From contig NZ_JAHKSH010000003.1 of the NCBI RefSeq assembly GCF_019720895.1, positions 558,001-622,000 of the forward strand: a DNA stretch of 64,000 nt, given 5' to 3'. Of this stretch, positions 1 through 8,197 are shown one piece after another. The notes below the pieces were generated by a model. That model worked only from the letters and a program-made list of their open reading frames with translations, made no database searches and was not told where the DNA came from. Within the stretch, counting starts at the first letter, position 1. Every line of letters starts with the position of its first letter. The stretch comes from Microbacterium salitolerans (lineage in GTDB: Bacteria; Actinomycetota; Actinomycetes; Actinomycetales; Microbacteriaceae). Both the position numbers and the translations under genes were made by a program.

Positions 1-3000
1 ATCTCACTGACGAGCCTCAAGCAGGAGCTCATCCCCGCGGTCGAGCTCCCGGCCCTCGTCGTCACGACGAGCTACCCGGGTGCCTCGCCCGACGTCGTCG
101 AGGACGACGTGTCGACGCCGATCGAGACCGCGATCCAGGCGGTGCCCGGTCTCGACTCCTCGACGGCGACGAGCTCGTCGAACATGTCGACCGTTCAGGC
201 GATGTTCGACTACGGCACCGACATGGCCACGGCCGAGCAGAAGATGCAGCAGGCGATCAGCCGCATCTCCAGCCAGCTGCCGGAGGACGTCGACCCGCAG
301 GTGCTCGCGATCTCGCTCGACGACCTTCCTGTGATCCAGGTCGCGGTGTCGGGCTTCGACGACGCGGCGACCGTGCAGGATCAGCTCGACGCGATCGCGA
401 TTCCCGAGATCGAGGACGTCGACGGCGTCGGATCCGCGTCGGTCGTCGGCGCGACGGGCGAGCGCGTGACGATCACGCCCGTTCCCGAAAACATGCAGAC
501 CGCGGGCGTGACGCAGCAGGCGATTACCGACGCGCTGCAGCAGAACGGCATGCTGGCGCCGGGCGGCGAGATCACCGAGGGCGACGACACGCTCACCGTG
601 CAGACGGGCGAGAAGCTCGGCTCGGTGGACGACATCGGCAACCTGCCGCTCGTGTCGACGCAGCAGCCGCAGGTCGACCCGATCACGGGCCAGGTGGCGC
701 AGCCCGAGGTCTATCGCATCGCCGATGTCGCGAAGGTCGTGCGAGAGGACGACCCCGTCACGTCGATCTCCCGCGTCGACGGCCAGGACGCCATCTCGAT
801 CTCGGTCACGAAGCTGCCGGACGGCAACACGGTCGAGGTCTCCGAAGGCGTCCTCGCGGTGCTCGACGACCTCGGCGAGCAGATCCCCGGCGTCGAGTTC
901 ACGGTCGTGTTCGATCAGGCGCCGTTCATCGTGCAGTCGATCGAGACGCTCGCGGTCGAGGGCGTGCTGGGCCTCGTGTTCGCGGTGCTGGTGATCCTCG
1001 TGTTCCTGCTGTCGATCCGGTCGACCCTCGTCACGGCGATCTCGATCCCGACCAGCGTGCTGATCTCCTTCGCGAGCATGCAGGCGTTCGGGTACTCGCT
1101 CAACATGCTCACGCTCGGCGCGCTCACGATCTCGATCGGCCGCGTCGTCGACGACTCGATCGTGGTGATCGAGAACATCAAGCGACACTACGTCGAGGGC
1201 GCTGACAAGGGCGATGCGATCCGACTCGCGGTGCGCGAGGTGGCGGGCGCCATTACGGCGTCGACCGTCACGACGGTCGCCGTGTTCCTGCCGATCGCGT
1301 TCGTCGGCGATATGGTCGGCGAGCTCTTCCGTCCCTTCGCGATGACGGTGACGATCGCAATGCTCGCGTCGCTGCTCGTCGCGCTCACCATCGTCCCGGT
1401 GCTCGCGTACTGGTTCATGCGCCCCGGCAAGCCGCTGCTCGACGAGCAGGGCGAGCGCATCGACCCCGAGCACCCCGACGCGCCGCCGTCGCGCCTGCAG
1501 AAGGCGTACGCGCCCATCCTGTCGTGGACCCTGAAGCACTCGTGGTCCACGCTCGGAATCGCCGCGCTCGTCATGATCGGCACCGTCGCGATGTCGCCGC
1601 TCATGAAGATCAACTTCCTCGGCGACTCCGGTCAGAACTCGTTCACGGTCACCCAGGACATCGGCGAGGCTGCGAGCCTCGAGGCGCAGGACGCCGCGGC
1701 GCAGGACGTCGAGCAGACGCTCGACGGCATCGACGGCATCGAGAGCGTACAGGTCTCGATCGGCGGCGGATCCGGCATGGCCGGCCTGATGAGCGGCGGA
1801 GCCGGCATCACCTACTCGGTCATGACGGATGATGGCGCCGACCAGGAGGCCGTCCGGGCAGACGTCGAGAGCGCCGTCGCCGACATCCAGGGTGCTGGCG
1901 ACATCTCGGTGTCGGCGGCGCAGGCGATGGGCGGATCCAGCGACATCTCTGTGCAGGTCGAGGCCGCGAACGACACGGATCTGCGCGAGGCGACGGCCGC
2001 GCTCGTCTCCGAGCTCGACGGCCGCGACGGCATCGGAGTCGTCAGCGACGACCTCGAGACGGCCATGCCGTTCATCTCGGTCGATGTCGATCGCGAAGCG
2101 GCGGCAGAGCTCGGGCTCACAGAAGCCGCAGTGGGCGGCATCGTGAACGGAACGATGCAGCCGCAGCAGGCGGGATCGGTCGAGATCGACGACGCGTCGC
2201 TCACGATCTACGTGGCGAGCGAGGACCCGCCCGCGACCGTGCAGGAGCTGCGCGAGCTCGAGATCCCCAGCGCGACGGGCACCGTGCCGCTGAGCGACAT
2301 CGCGACGGTCGAAGAGGCCGAGAGCCCGACGTCGATCACGACGGTCGGCGGGCTGCGCACCGCGACGATCACGGTGCCGCCCGCGACAGACGACCTCGCG
2401 ACCGCGACGGCCTCGGTGCAGGCCGCGATCGACCAGGTGGACATGCCCGAGGGTGCGCGCGCCACGGTGGGCGGCGTCGCCGAGCAGCAGGCCGACGCGT
2501 TCGCGCAGCTCGGTCTCGCGATGCTCGCCGCGATCCTCATCATCTACATCGTGATGGTCGCGACGTTCAAGTCGCTGCGTCAGCCGCTCCTGCTGCTCGT
2601 CTCCGTGCCGTTCGCGGCCACGGGCGCGATCCTTCTGCAGGTTGTGACCGGCGTGCCGCTCGGCGTCGCCTCGCTCATCGGCGTGCTCATGCTCATCGGC
2701 ATCGTCGTGACGAACGCGATCGTGCTCGTCGACCTGGTGAATCAGTATCGGTCGCATCATGGGCTCTCCGCGCGCGACGCCACGCTCGCCGGATCCTCGA
2801 TGCGTCTGCGTCCGATCCTGATGACGGCGCTCGCGACGATCTTCGCGCTCACGCCGATGGCGCTCGGGATCACGGGCCACGGCGGCTTCATCTCGCAGCC
2901 GCTCGCGATCGTCGTGATCGGCGGACTCGTCTCGTCGACGTTCCTCACGCTCATCGTGCTGCCGACGCTCTACAACCTCGTCGAGGGCGCGAAGGAGCGG

Positions 3001-3150
3001 CGTCAGGCGAAGGGCAGCGGCGGATCCGCGTCGCCCGAGCAGGAGCCGGACCCGGAGCCTTCCTCGCCCGGCACAGTCACCGCGACGACCGAGACGCTCG
3101 GCGCCCCCATCTACCGCTCGCGTCGCACCCTCCGCGACCACACGCCCTGA
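1..3150 (+). CDS. RND-family efflux permease (AcrB/HAE1-like), 5' end outside window
   Basis: This is a proton-driven resistance-nodulation-division pump in the cytoplasmic membrane that exports drugs or lipophilic compounds. The reading frame is open from base 1, so the first few dozen codons, including TM1, lie outside the window; about 1049 residues remain. The visible part has the expected order: a first periplasmic porter domain, a membrane block with the signature GRVVDDSIVVIENI (about residues 380-393), a second porter domain, and a second membrane block ending near residue 995. The acidic pair in VDDS is the conserved proton-relay site. The tail after the last helix is Pro/Glu-rich, polar and unusual. 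No membrane-fusion partner is visible; it may lie upstream. Gram-positive members such as SwrC work without an outer-membrane channel. The substrate cannot be told. Confidence 0.93.
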   Translation: MSLTSLKQELIPAVELPALVVTTSYPGASPDVVEDDVSTPIETAIQAVPGLDSSTATSSSNMSTVQAMFDYGTDMATAEQKMQQAISRISSQLPEDVDPQVLAISLDDLPVIQVAVSGFDDAATVQDQLDAIAIPEIEDVDGVGSASVVGATGERVTITPVPENMQTAGVTQQAITDALQQNGMLAPGGEITEGDDTLTVQTGEKLGSVDDIGNLPLVSTQQPQVDPITGQVAQPEVYRIADVAKVVREDDPVTSISRVDGQDAISISVTKLPDGNTVEVSEGVLAVLDDLGEQIPGVEFTVVFDQAPFIVQSIETLAVEGVLGLVFAVLVILVFLLSIRSTLVTAISIPTSVLISFASMQAFGYSLNMLTLGALTISIGRVVDDSIVVIENIKRHYVEGADKGDAIRLAVREVAGAITASTVTTVAVFLPIAFVGDMVGELFRPFAMTVTIAMLASLLVALTIVPVLAYWFMRPGKPLLDEQGERIDPEHPDAPPSRLQKAYAPILSWTLKHSWSTLGIAALVMIGTVAMSPLMKINFLGDSGQNSFTVTQDIGEAASLEAQDAAAQDVEQTLDGIDGIESVQVSIGGGSGMAGLMSGGAGITYSVMTDDGADQEAVRADVESAVADIQGAGDISVSAAQAMGGSSDISVQVEAANDTDLREATAALVSELDGRDGIGVVSDDLETAMPFISVDVDREAAAELGLTEAAVGGIVNGTMQPQQAGSVEIDDASLTIYVASEDPPATVQELRELEIPSATGTVPLSDIATVEEAESPTSITTVGGLRTATITVPPATDDLATATASVQAAIDQVDMPEGARATVGGVAEQQADAFAQLGLAMLAAILIIYIVMVATFKSLRQPLLLLVSVPFAATGAILLQVVTGVPLGVASLIGVLMLIGIVVTNAIVLVDLVNQYRSHHGLSARDATLAGSSMRLRPILMTALATIFALTPMALGITGHGGFISQPLAIVVIGGLVSSTFLTLIVLPTLYNLVEGAKERRQAKGSGGSASPEQEPDPEPSSPGTVTATTETLGAPIYRSRRTLRDHTP

Positions 3151-3182
3151 CGCCGACGCGCTCCGCGGGGTCTGACGTCCGC

Positions 3183-3588
3183 TTCGAGTGACGCGAATGA
3201 CCCTTCGTCCGCTCGGGGAGGGTCGTGGGCGTCACGTGAGGGATCCGTGGGGCCTGGGGCGCGTTTCGAGTGACGCGTGAGGCCATTCGCGCGCTGGGTT
3301 ACGGGTGCGGGTGCCACTGGAAGGCCGGCGCCGGCTTCGCGTGACCCGTATGACCCTTTCTCGCGCCGGCGAAGGGGCGCGGGCGTCACATGAAGGATCC
3401 ACGGCGTCTGACGCCCGTTTCGAGTGGCGCGTACGACCCTTCGTTCGCTCGGGGAGAGTCGCGGGCGTCACTCCAGGGATCCGCGTCACCGATCCTCGCG
3501 CCGGGTGATCGACGCCGCGCGGGTCGGCCGCGCGCTTCCAATGACGCGTACGACCCTTCACGCGCGCGGGAAGGGTCGCGGGCGTCAC
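3183..3588. repeat. Hairpin repeat array A (five copies of a ~48-bp inverted repeat)
   Basis: Five diverged copies of one unit fill most of the gap between the RND gene and the DUF559 gene. Cores are at 3188-3235, 3270-3317 (degenerate), 3341-3389, 3424-3471 and 3541-3588. Each core begins near GTGACGC and ends near GCGTCAC, with an inner arm GACCCT / AGGGTC and a loop of about 10 bases, so each can fold as a two-step hairpin with a small internal bulge. Flanks are conserved too: TTCGA before the core and a TGArGGATCC-like string after it. There is no coding potential. The same unit returns at 4615-4908. I do not recognise it as a named family; it resembles REP/BIME-like repeats. Confidence 0.85.
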
Positions 3589-3600
3589 CCCCACACGGTT

Positions 3601-3609
3601 TGTGGATAA
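3601..3609 (+). other. Isolated perfect DnaA-box match
   Basis: TGTGGATAA is the exact complement of the consensus DnaA box TTATCCACA. It lies just after the last hairpin of array A and before the DUF559 gene. Only one copy is seen here, so this is not an origin. It may be chance or a DnaA-responsive promoter site. Confidence 0.3.
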
Positions 3610-3637
3610 CTTTCGAGTCGCCGGAAGTGAAACAGGC

Positions 3638-4606
3638 ATGCTCGTGCGCATGGGGTCGCGAATCGAGCTGCCGGAGCAACTGGGCGCACAGTTCCATGTG
3701 CGCGACGCGCGGGCGGCGGGCGTGAGCACCTCGCGGCTGCGCGGGGCGGATCTCGCCAGGCCGTTCCGCGGGATCCGGGCACGTCCCCATCGTGACGATG
3801 AGGCGACGGATCCCTGGGAAGCGGCGCGAGCGGATCACGCGTGGCGCGCGCGTGCGGCCGCGCGGCTGGTCGGGTCGGATCAGTTCGTCAGCCACGTGTC
3901 GTCCGCCGTGCTGTGGGGTGCGCCGGTGGTGGTGCGCTCCGACGCGGACGTCGACATCACGGTCGTCGGCGAGGGCAGCTTCCCTCGCGCAGCCGGCGTG
4001 CGGGGGCACCGCGTGCGCGCCGATATGGTATCCGTCCGCGATCTGGACGGCATATGCGTGTCATCTCCGGCATCGACGTGGGCGATGCTCGGGTCCGTGC
4101 TGTCGGTCGACGACCTCGTCATCGCGGGCGACTTCTTCTGCCGGGTGTGGCGGGATGGTCATCGCCGACGAGACGTCGGGCGGCTTTCGCTTGCGACGCC
4201 GGAACAGCTCGCGGGGGCGACGGAGGCGGGGCGCCGTCGAGGCGCGAAGAAGCTCCGAGAGGCGCTCCCGCAGATCCGGCTCGACTCGTGGTCGCCGAAG
4301 GAGACGCGCACGCGTCTCGTCCTGACTCGGGCGGGGCTTCCGGAGCCCGACCTCAACGTCGACGTGTTCGACGACTGGGGGCGCTTTCTGGCGTGCGTCG
4401 ATCTCTGCTTCCCGAGGCAGAAGGTCGCGGTCGAGTATCAGGGCTGGCACCACAGCGCCCAGTACGCGCAGGACATCGAGCGCATCGAACGCCTGCGTGC
4501 AGCCGGCTGGATCGTGATCCAGGTGACGAGCGAGCTGACCCTGCATCCGCAGGAGCTCGCACGCCGGGTCCACGCGGCGCTGCGCTCGCGCGGCTGGCGC
4601 GACTGA
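3638..4606 (+). CDS. AbiEi-like/DUF559 domain protein (VSR-type nuclease fold)
   Basis: The protein has 323 residues. The C-terminal ~90 residues match the DUF559 group, which has a PD-(D/E)XK/Vsr-like endonuclease fold: an Asp in CVDLCFPRQK, then VAVEYQGWHH, a QDIERIERLRAAGW helix and a closing strand. The N-terminal part has a small helical segment and a 'HVSSAVLWG' region like those in AbiEi-type (type IV toxin-antitoxin) proteins of actinobacteria. I chose ATG 3638 because GGAAG lies 10 bases upstream; an in-frame GTG at 3602 has no ribosome site. The gene stands alone between two hairpin arrays, with no toxin partner beside it. A role in DNA repair, restriction or phage defence is inference only. 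Confidence 0.75.
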   Translation: MLVRMGSRIELPEQLGAQFHVRDARAAGVSTSRLRGADLARPFRGIRARPHRDDEATDPWEAARADHAWRARAAARLVGSDQFVSHVSSAVLWGAPVVVRSDADVDITVVGEGSFPRAAGVRGHRVRADMVSVRDLDGICVSSPASTWAMLGSVLSVDDLVIAGDFFCRVWRDGHRRRDVGRLSLATPEQLAGATEAGRRRGAKKLREALPQIRLDSWSPKETRTRLVLTRAGLPEPDLNVDVFDDWGRFLACVDLCFPRQKVAVEYQGWHHSAQYAQDIERIERLRAAGWIVIQVTSELTLHPQELARRVHAALRSRGWRD

Positions 4607-4614
4607 GCGATCCG

Positions 4615-4908
4615 GTGACGCGTATGACCCGCCCCGGCTCGGGGGAGGGGTCGCGCGCGTCACGTGGGGTGTCCGCGGGGCGCGACGTCTGCTTCGCGTG
4701 ACGCGTACGACCCGTCGCGCGCCCGGGAAAGGTCGCGGGCGTCACCTGAGTGATCCCGGGTTCAGATGCCTGTTTCATATGCCTCGTGCGACCCGTCCCA
4801 TGCCGGAAAGGGGCCGCGCGCGTCACCCGAAGCGCCCACCGCGCCAGACGACCGCTTCGAATGACGCCTGTGGCCCGTCCCCCGCGCACGAAGGGGCACA
4901 GGCGTCAC
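4615..4908. repeat. Hairpin repeat array B (four copies of the same inverted repeat)
   Basis: Cores are at 4615-4663, 4698-4745, 4777-4826 (diverged left arm) and 4861-4908. The last copy is informative: its arms TGACGCCTGTG and CACAGGCGTCA pair perfectly over 11 bp, although the inner bases differ from every other copy, so both arms have changed together. That is what selection on the folded form would produce. The first hairpin begins 8 bases past the DUF559 stop codon and could act as its terminator. The rest of the gap (4909-5101) holds a separate hairpin and the helicase leader. Confidence 0.85.
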
Positions 4909-4933
4909 CCGAAGGATCCCCGGACCCCCCTTC

Positions 4934-4964
4934 CCGCGCCCCTCGAGAAGGGCGTGGGGCGCGG
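4934..4964. terminator. GC-rich hairpin upstream of the helicase
   Basis: CCGCGCCCC (4934-4942) pairs perfectly with GGGGCGCGG (4956-4964) across a 13-base loop. There is no T-run. It could end transcription from the repeat region or sit in the helicase upstream region. Nothing else is recognisable between here and 5101. Confidence 0.3.
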
Positions 4965-5101
4965 ATCCGACCTGACCCGGCGGTTTCTCAGGGCGGCGCG
5001 ATACTCTGTCCTGTCGGCTCTGGGATGCCGCGCCGTATGCGCGGGTGTGTGTTGTGTCCTATTTGGCCGCAACTACACCTATGGAAGGTGCGTACTTTCG
5101 C

Positions 5102-7126
5102 ATGCCCAAGAACACCAAGCCCAAGGGCGGACGCCCCGCGAAGAACTTCGATCCTCGCTACGCGAAGAAGAGCAGCACGGGCGGTCCGCACCGCGGCCAC
5201 GGCCGTGATGACGAGCGCAAGCCGCGCTGGTCGCGTGACGACCGCGACGCCCGCACGGGTGGCCGCGATGAGCGTCCCCGCAGCTTCGAAGGCCGCGGTG
5301 GCGAGCGCCGCTACGACGACCGCGCACCGCGTCGCGACAACGACGACCGTCCCCGTCGCTTCGACGACGACCGCCCGAAGCGTCGTTTCGACGACCGCGG
5401 CGACCGTGGCCCGCGCCGTGACGACCAGCGCGGTCGCGCTGGCGACGACCGTCCGAAGCGTCGTTTCGACGACCGCGATGACCGCGGCTTCCGCGGCAAC
5501 CGCGATGACCAGCGCCGCGAGCGCTTCGGCGATGACCGTCCGAAGCGTCGTTTCGATGACCGCAGCGAGCGCCCCGCGCGTCGCTTTGAAGACGACCGCC
5601 CGAAGCGTCGCTTCGACGACCGCGGTGACCGCGGCCCGCGTCAGGATGACCGTCCGAAGCGTCGTTTCGATGACCGCAGCGAGCGCCCCGCGCGCCGTTT
5701 CGAGGACGACCGTCCGAAGCGTCGCTTCGACGACCGCGACGAGCGTCCGAAGCGCCGTTTCGAGGACGACCGTCCCAAGCGCCGTTTCGACGACCGCGAT
5801 GCGCGCCCCGCGCGCCGCGAGTTCGACGGCGAGAAGAAGTGGCAGGACCGCCGCGATGAGCAGCGCCCGCAGCGCACGGCGCAGCAGGAGCAGCACATCG
5901 ACGTCGTGCACGAGCGCCTGACGGCGGACGCCGTCACGGCCGACGTCGTCGAGGGCCAGTCCTTCGGCGACCTCGGTCTGGGCGACAACATCGTCCGCGC
6001 CCTCGCCGACCTCGGCGCCCCGTCGCCCTTCCCGATCCAGTCGGCCACGATCGCTCCGATCATCAACGGCAAGGATGTTCTGGCACGCGGCCGCACCGGC
6101 TCCGGCAAGACGATCGCCTTCGGTGCCCCGCTCGTCGAGAGCCTGCTCCGTGGCCGTGCCGGCAAGACGCGTGAGTTCGGCCGCACGCCGCAGGCGCTGA
6201 TCCTGGCGCCGACGCGCGAGCTCGCACTGCAGATCGACCGCACGATCCAGCCGATCGCGCGCAGCGTCGGCCTCTTCACGACGCAGATCTACGGCGGCGT
6301 GCCCCAGGCGCGCCAGGTGGGTGCGCTCAAGAAGGGCGTCGACATCATCGTCGGCACGCCGGGCCGCATCGAGGACCTGCTCGAGCAGGGCAAGCTCGAC
6401 CTCAGCGACGTCCGCGTCGCGGTTCTCGACGAGGCCGACCACATGTGCGACCTCGGTTTCCTCGAGCCCGTGCAGCGCATCCTCCGTCGCACGAAGGACA
6501 ACAGCCAGAAGCTGCTGTTCAGCGCGACGCTGGACCGCGAGGTGTCGGCTCTCGTCGATGAGTTCCTCAAGGACCCTGAGGTCTACGAGGTCGCGGGCGA
6601 GGACCAGGACTCGGGCACGATCGACCACCAGGTGCTTGTCGTCGACCAGCGCTCCAAGCGCGACGTCATCGCGCAGCTGGCCGACCGTGACGGTCGCACC
6701 ATCGTCTTCACGCGCACTCGTGCGTTCGCCGACCAGCTCGTCGAGCAGCTCGAGGACGCCGACGTGCGCGCCATCGCTCTGCACGGCGACCTCAACCAGG
6801 CGAAGCGCTCGCGCAACATCGAGCGCTTCTCGCAGGGTCGGATCCGCGTTCTCGTCGCGACCGACGTCGCGGCACGAGGGATCCACGTCGACGACGTCGA
6901 CCTCGTCGTGCAGGCCGACGCCCCCGACGAGTACAAGACGTACCTGCACCGCTCGGGCCGCACGGGTCGTGCGGGCCGCGAGGGCCGCGTCGTCACGCTC
7001 ATCCCGCGCAACCGTCGTCGCCGCATGAGCGACCTGCTGCACCGCGCCGAGATCGAGGCGCCGTTCCGCGACGCCGCGCCGGGCGATGTCGTGATCGCCG
7101 AGATCGCGGGCGCCGCGCTCGTCTGA
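5102..7126 (+). CDS. DEAD-box ATP-dependent RNA helicase with repetitive charged N-terminus
   Basis: The protein has 674 residues. All core helicase motifs are present: Q motif (SPFPIQSATI), Walker A (RGRTGSGKT), PTRELALQ, TPGR, DEAD (LDEADHMCDLGF), SAT, and in the second RecA lobe TDVAARGIHVDDVD and HRSGRTGRAG. It should unwind RNA duplexes in ribosome assembly, mRNA decay or cold adaptation. Unusually, about 270 residues of Arg/Asp-rich repeat precede the core, whereas many actinobacterial paralogues carry such a tail at the C-terminus. ATG 5102 is chosen because GGAAGG lies at 5083-5088; an in-frame ATG at 5081 overlaps that site. A strong hairpin follows the gene. Confidence 0.93.
   Translation: MPKNTKPKGGRPAKNFDPRYAKKSSTGGPHRGHGRDDERKPRWSRDDRDARTGGRDERPRSFEGRGGERRYDDRAPRRDNDDRPRRFDDDRPKRRFDDRGDRGPRRDDQRGRAGDDRPKRRFDDRDDRGFRGNRDDQRRERFGDDRPKRRFDDRSERPARRFEDDRPKRRFDDRGDRGPRQDDRPKRRFDDRSERPARRFEDDRPKRRFDDRDERPKRRFEDDRPKRRFDDRDARPARREFDGEKKWQDRRDEQRPQRTAQQEQHIDVVHERLTADAVTADVVEGQSFGDLGLGDNIVRALADLGAPSPFPIQSATIAPIINGKDVLARGRTGSGKTIAFGAPLVESLLRGRAGKTREFGRTPQALILAPTRELALQIDRTIQPIARSVGLFTTQIYGGVPQARQVGALKKGVDIIVGTPGRIEDLLEQGKLDLSDVRVAVLDEADHMCDLGFLEPVQRILRRTKDNSQKLLFSATLDREVSALVDEFLKDPEVYEVAGEDQDSGTIDHQVLVVDQRSKRDVIAQLADRDGRTIVFTRTRAFADQLVEQLEDADVRAIALHGDLNQAKRSRNIERFSQGRIRVLVATDVAARGIHVDDVDLVVQADAPDEYKTYLHRSGRTGRAGREGRVVTLIPRNRRRRMSDLLHRAEIEAPFRDAAPGDVVIAEIAGAALV
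5342..5825 (+). repeat. Repeats encoding DRPKRRFDDR units inside the helicase
   Basis: Seven exact copies of the decapeptide DRPKRRFDDR, plus variants such as ERPARRFEDD, are encoded here. The DNA copies are near identical (CGTCCGAAGCGTCGTTTCGA is typical), which suggests recent expansion or gene conversion. The segment is disordered, strongly charged and RNA-binding in character, like the RGG/RD-rich tails of RNA helicases. Copy number is likely to vary between strains. Confidence 0.85.
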
Positions 7127-7142
7127 TCCGCAGCGCATCGAT

Positions 7143-7179
7143 ACGGGGCCGTCGGGAGTTCTTCTCCCGGCGGCCCCGT
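7143..7179 (+). terminator. Strong hairpin terminator after the helicase
   Basis: A 16-bp stem starting ACGGGGCCG, with one T-G wobble, closes a TTCTT loop (7159-7163) and lies 17 bases after the helicase stop. There is no clear T-run, as is common for actinobacterial terminators. Confidence 0.7.
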
Positions 7180-7251
7180 CGTGCTGCGCGCCGTGTTGGT
7201 CGCTCTCGCGCGGCACGACAGAATGGGTCAGCACCCCACGGAAGGACCTCC

Positions 7252-8169
7252 ATGCCGCTCGATCCCACTGGCCACCAGATCCGTCTCACGCGAGGCGGCG
7301 TCACGGCCCACATCGCGCAGGTGGGCGCGTCTCTTCGCGGACTCACGGTCGACGGCACCGCCGTCGTGGCCCCGTTCCCCGAGGGATCGCGCGCGCCGTT
7401 CGGATCGGGCATCGTGCTCGTGCCGTGGCCGAACCGCATCCGCGACGGACGCTGGACGCAAACGGATCCGCACGGCACGGAGTACGACGAGCAGCTCGCG
7501 ATCACCGAGCCGGCCCTCGCCAACGCCATCCACGGCCTGCTGAGCGCCACGCCGTACGTCGTCGAGGAGGGCGACGGATCCGCGACCCTCACGGCCGCGG
7601 TCGCGCCCCAGAACGGCTACCCGTTCGGGCTCGAGACACGCGTGACCTATGCCCTGGTCGACGATGGGATCCACGTGACGCACCGCATCGCGAACGTCGG
7701 ATCCGAGGCCGCGCCCGTGGCCGTCGGCACGCACCCGTTCTTCCAGATCGAGGGCGTCCGTCCCGCCGATCTCACGCTCACTGTTCCGGCCGCGACGTGG
7801 TTCGAGGTCGACGAGCGCCTGCTGCCGGTCGCCGAGCGACCGGTGACGGGCGACCGCGACCTGCGTGAGGGTGTCCGCCTCGGCGACGTGAGCCTCGACG
7901 ATGCGTTCGGCACGCTCTCCCGCGACGCCAACGGTCTGGCGGGAACGACGCTGCGCGCGCCCGACGGGCAGACCGTCACGATGTGGCAGGACGAGACGTT
8001 CGACTACGTGCAGGTGTTCACCACCGACAGCTACCCCGGGCAGGAGGTCGCGGTCGCGATCGAGCCCATGTCGGCGCCGGCCGAGGCCTTCAACTCGGGC
8101 CAGGGACTGCACTGGATCGAGCCGGGCGAGACGTGGGAGCTGCGCTGGGGCGTGGCGTACGCGGCCTGA
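7252..8169 (+). CDS. Aldose 1-epimerase (mutarotase) family protein
   Basis: The protein has 305 residues, a normal length for galactose-mutarotase-like enzymes that interconvert alpha and beta anomers of sugars in the cytoplasm. Family landmarks are the GSGIVLVPWPNRIRDGRW segment near residue 45, the NAIHGLL histidine, the THPFF motif holding the second catalytic histidine, and VAIEPMSAPAEAFN near the C-terminus with the catalytic Glu. A good ribosome site, GGAAGG, lies 6 bases before the ATG. The gene stands alone between a terminator and the VanY gene, so its sugar cannot be inferred from neighbours. Confidence 0.87.
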   Translation: MPLDPTGHQIRLTRGGVTAHIAQVGASLRGLTVDGTAVVAPFPEGSRAPFGSGIVLVPWPNRIRDGRWTQTDPHGTEYDEQLAITEPALANAIHGLLSATPYVVEEGDGSATLTAAVAPQNGYPFGLETRVTYALVDDGIHVTHRIANVGSEAAPVAVGTHPFFQIEGVRPADLTLTVPAATWFEVDERLLPVAERPVTGDRDLREGVRLGDVSLDDAFGTLSRDANGLAGTTLRAPDGQTVTMWQDETFDYVQVFTTDSYPGQEVAVAIEPMSAPAEAFNSGQGLHWIEPGETWELRWGVAYAA

Positions 8170-8197
8170 GGCCGGTGCCCCGAGTCACAATGGCGGT

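Noticed and set aside
4-3141. Minus-strand open frame of about 1045 codons opposite the RND gene
   Set aside because: The translation is Arg/Asp/His-rich without domains, mirroring the plus-strand codon bias. Such long antisense frames are expected at this GC content.
3601-3609. Replication origin at the DnaA box
   Set aside because: There is a single box and no AT-rich unwinding region, and dnaA or dnaN is not nearby.
3183-4908. CRISPR array
   Set aside because: Units are imperfect, spacing varies from about 30 to 70 bases, flanks are themselves conserved rather than unique spacers, and no cas gene is present.
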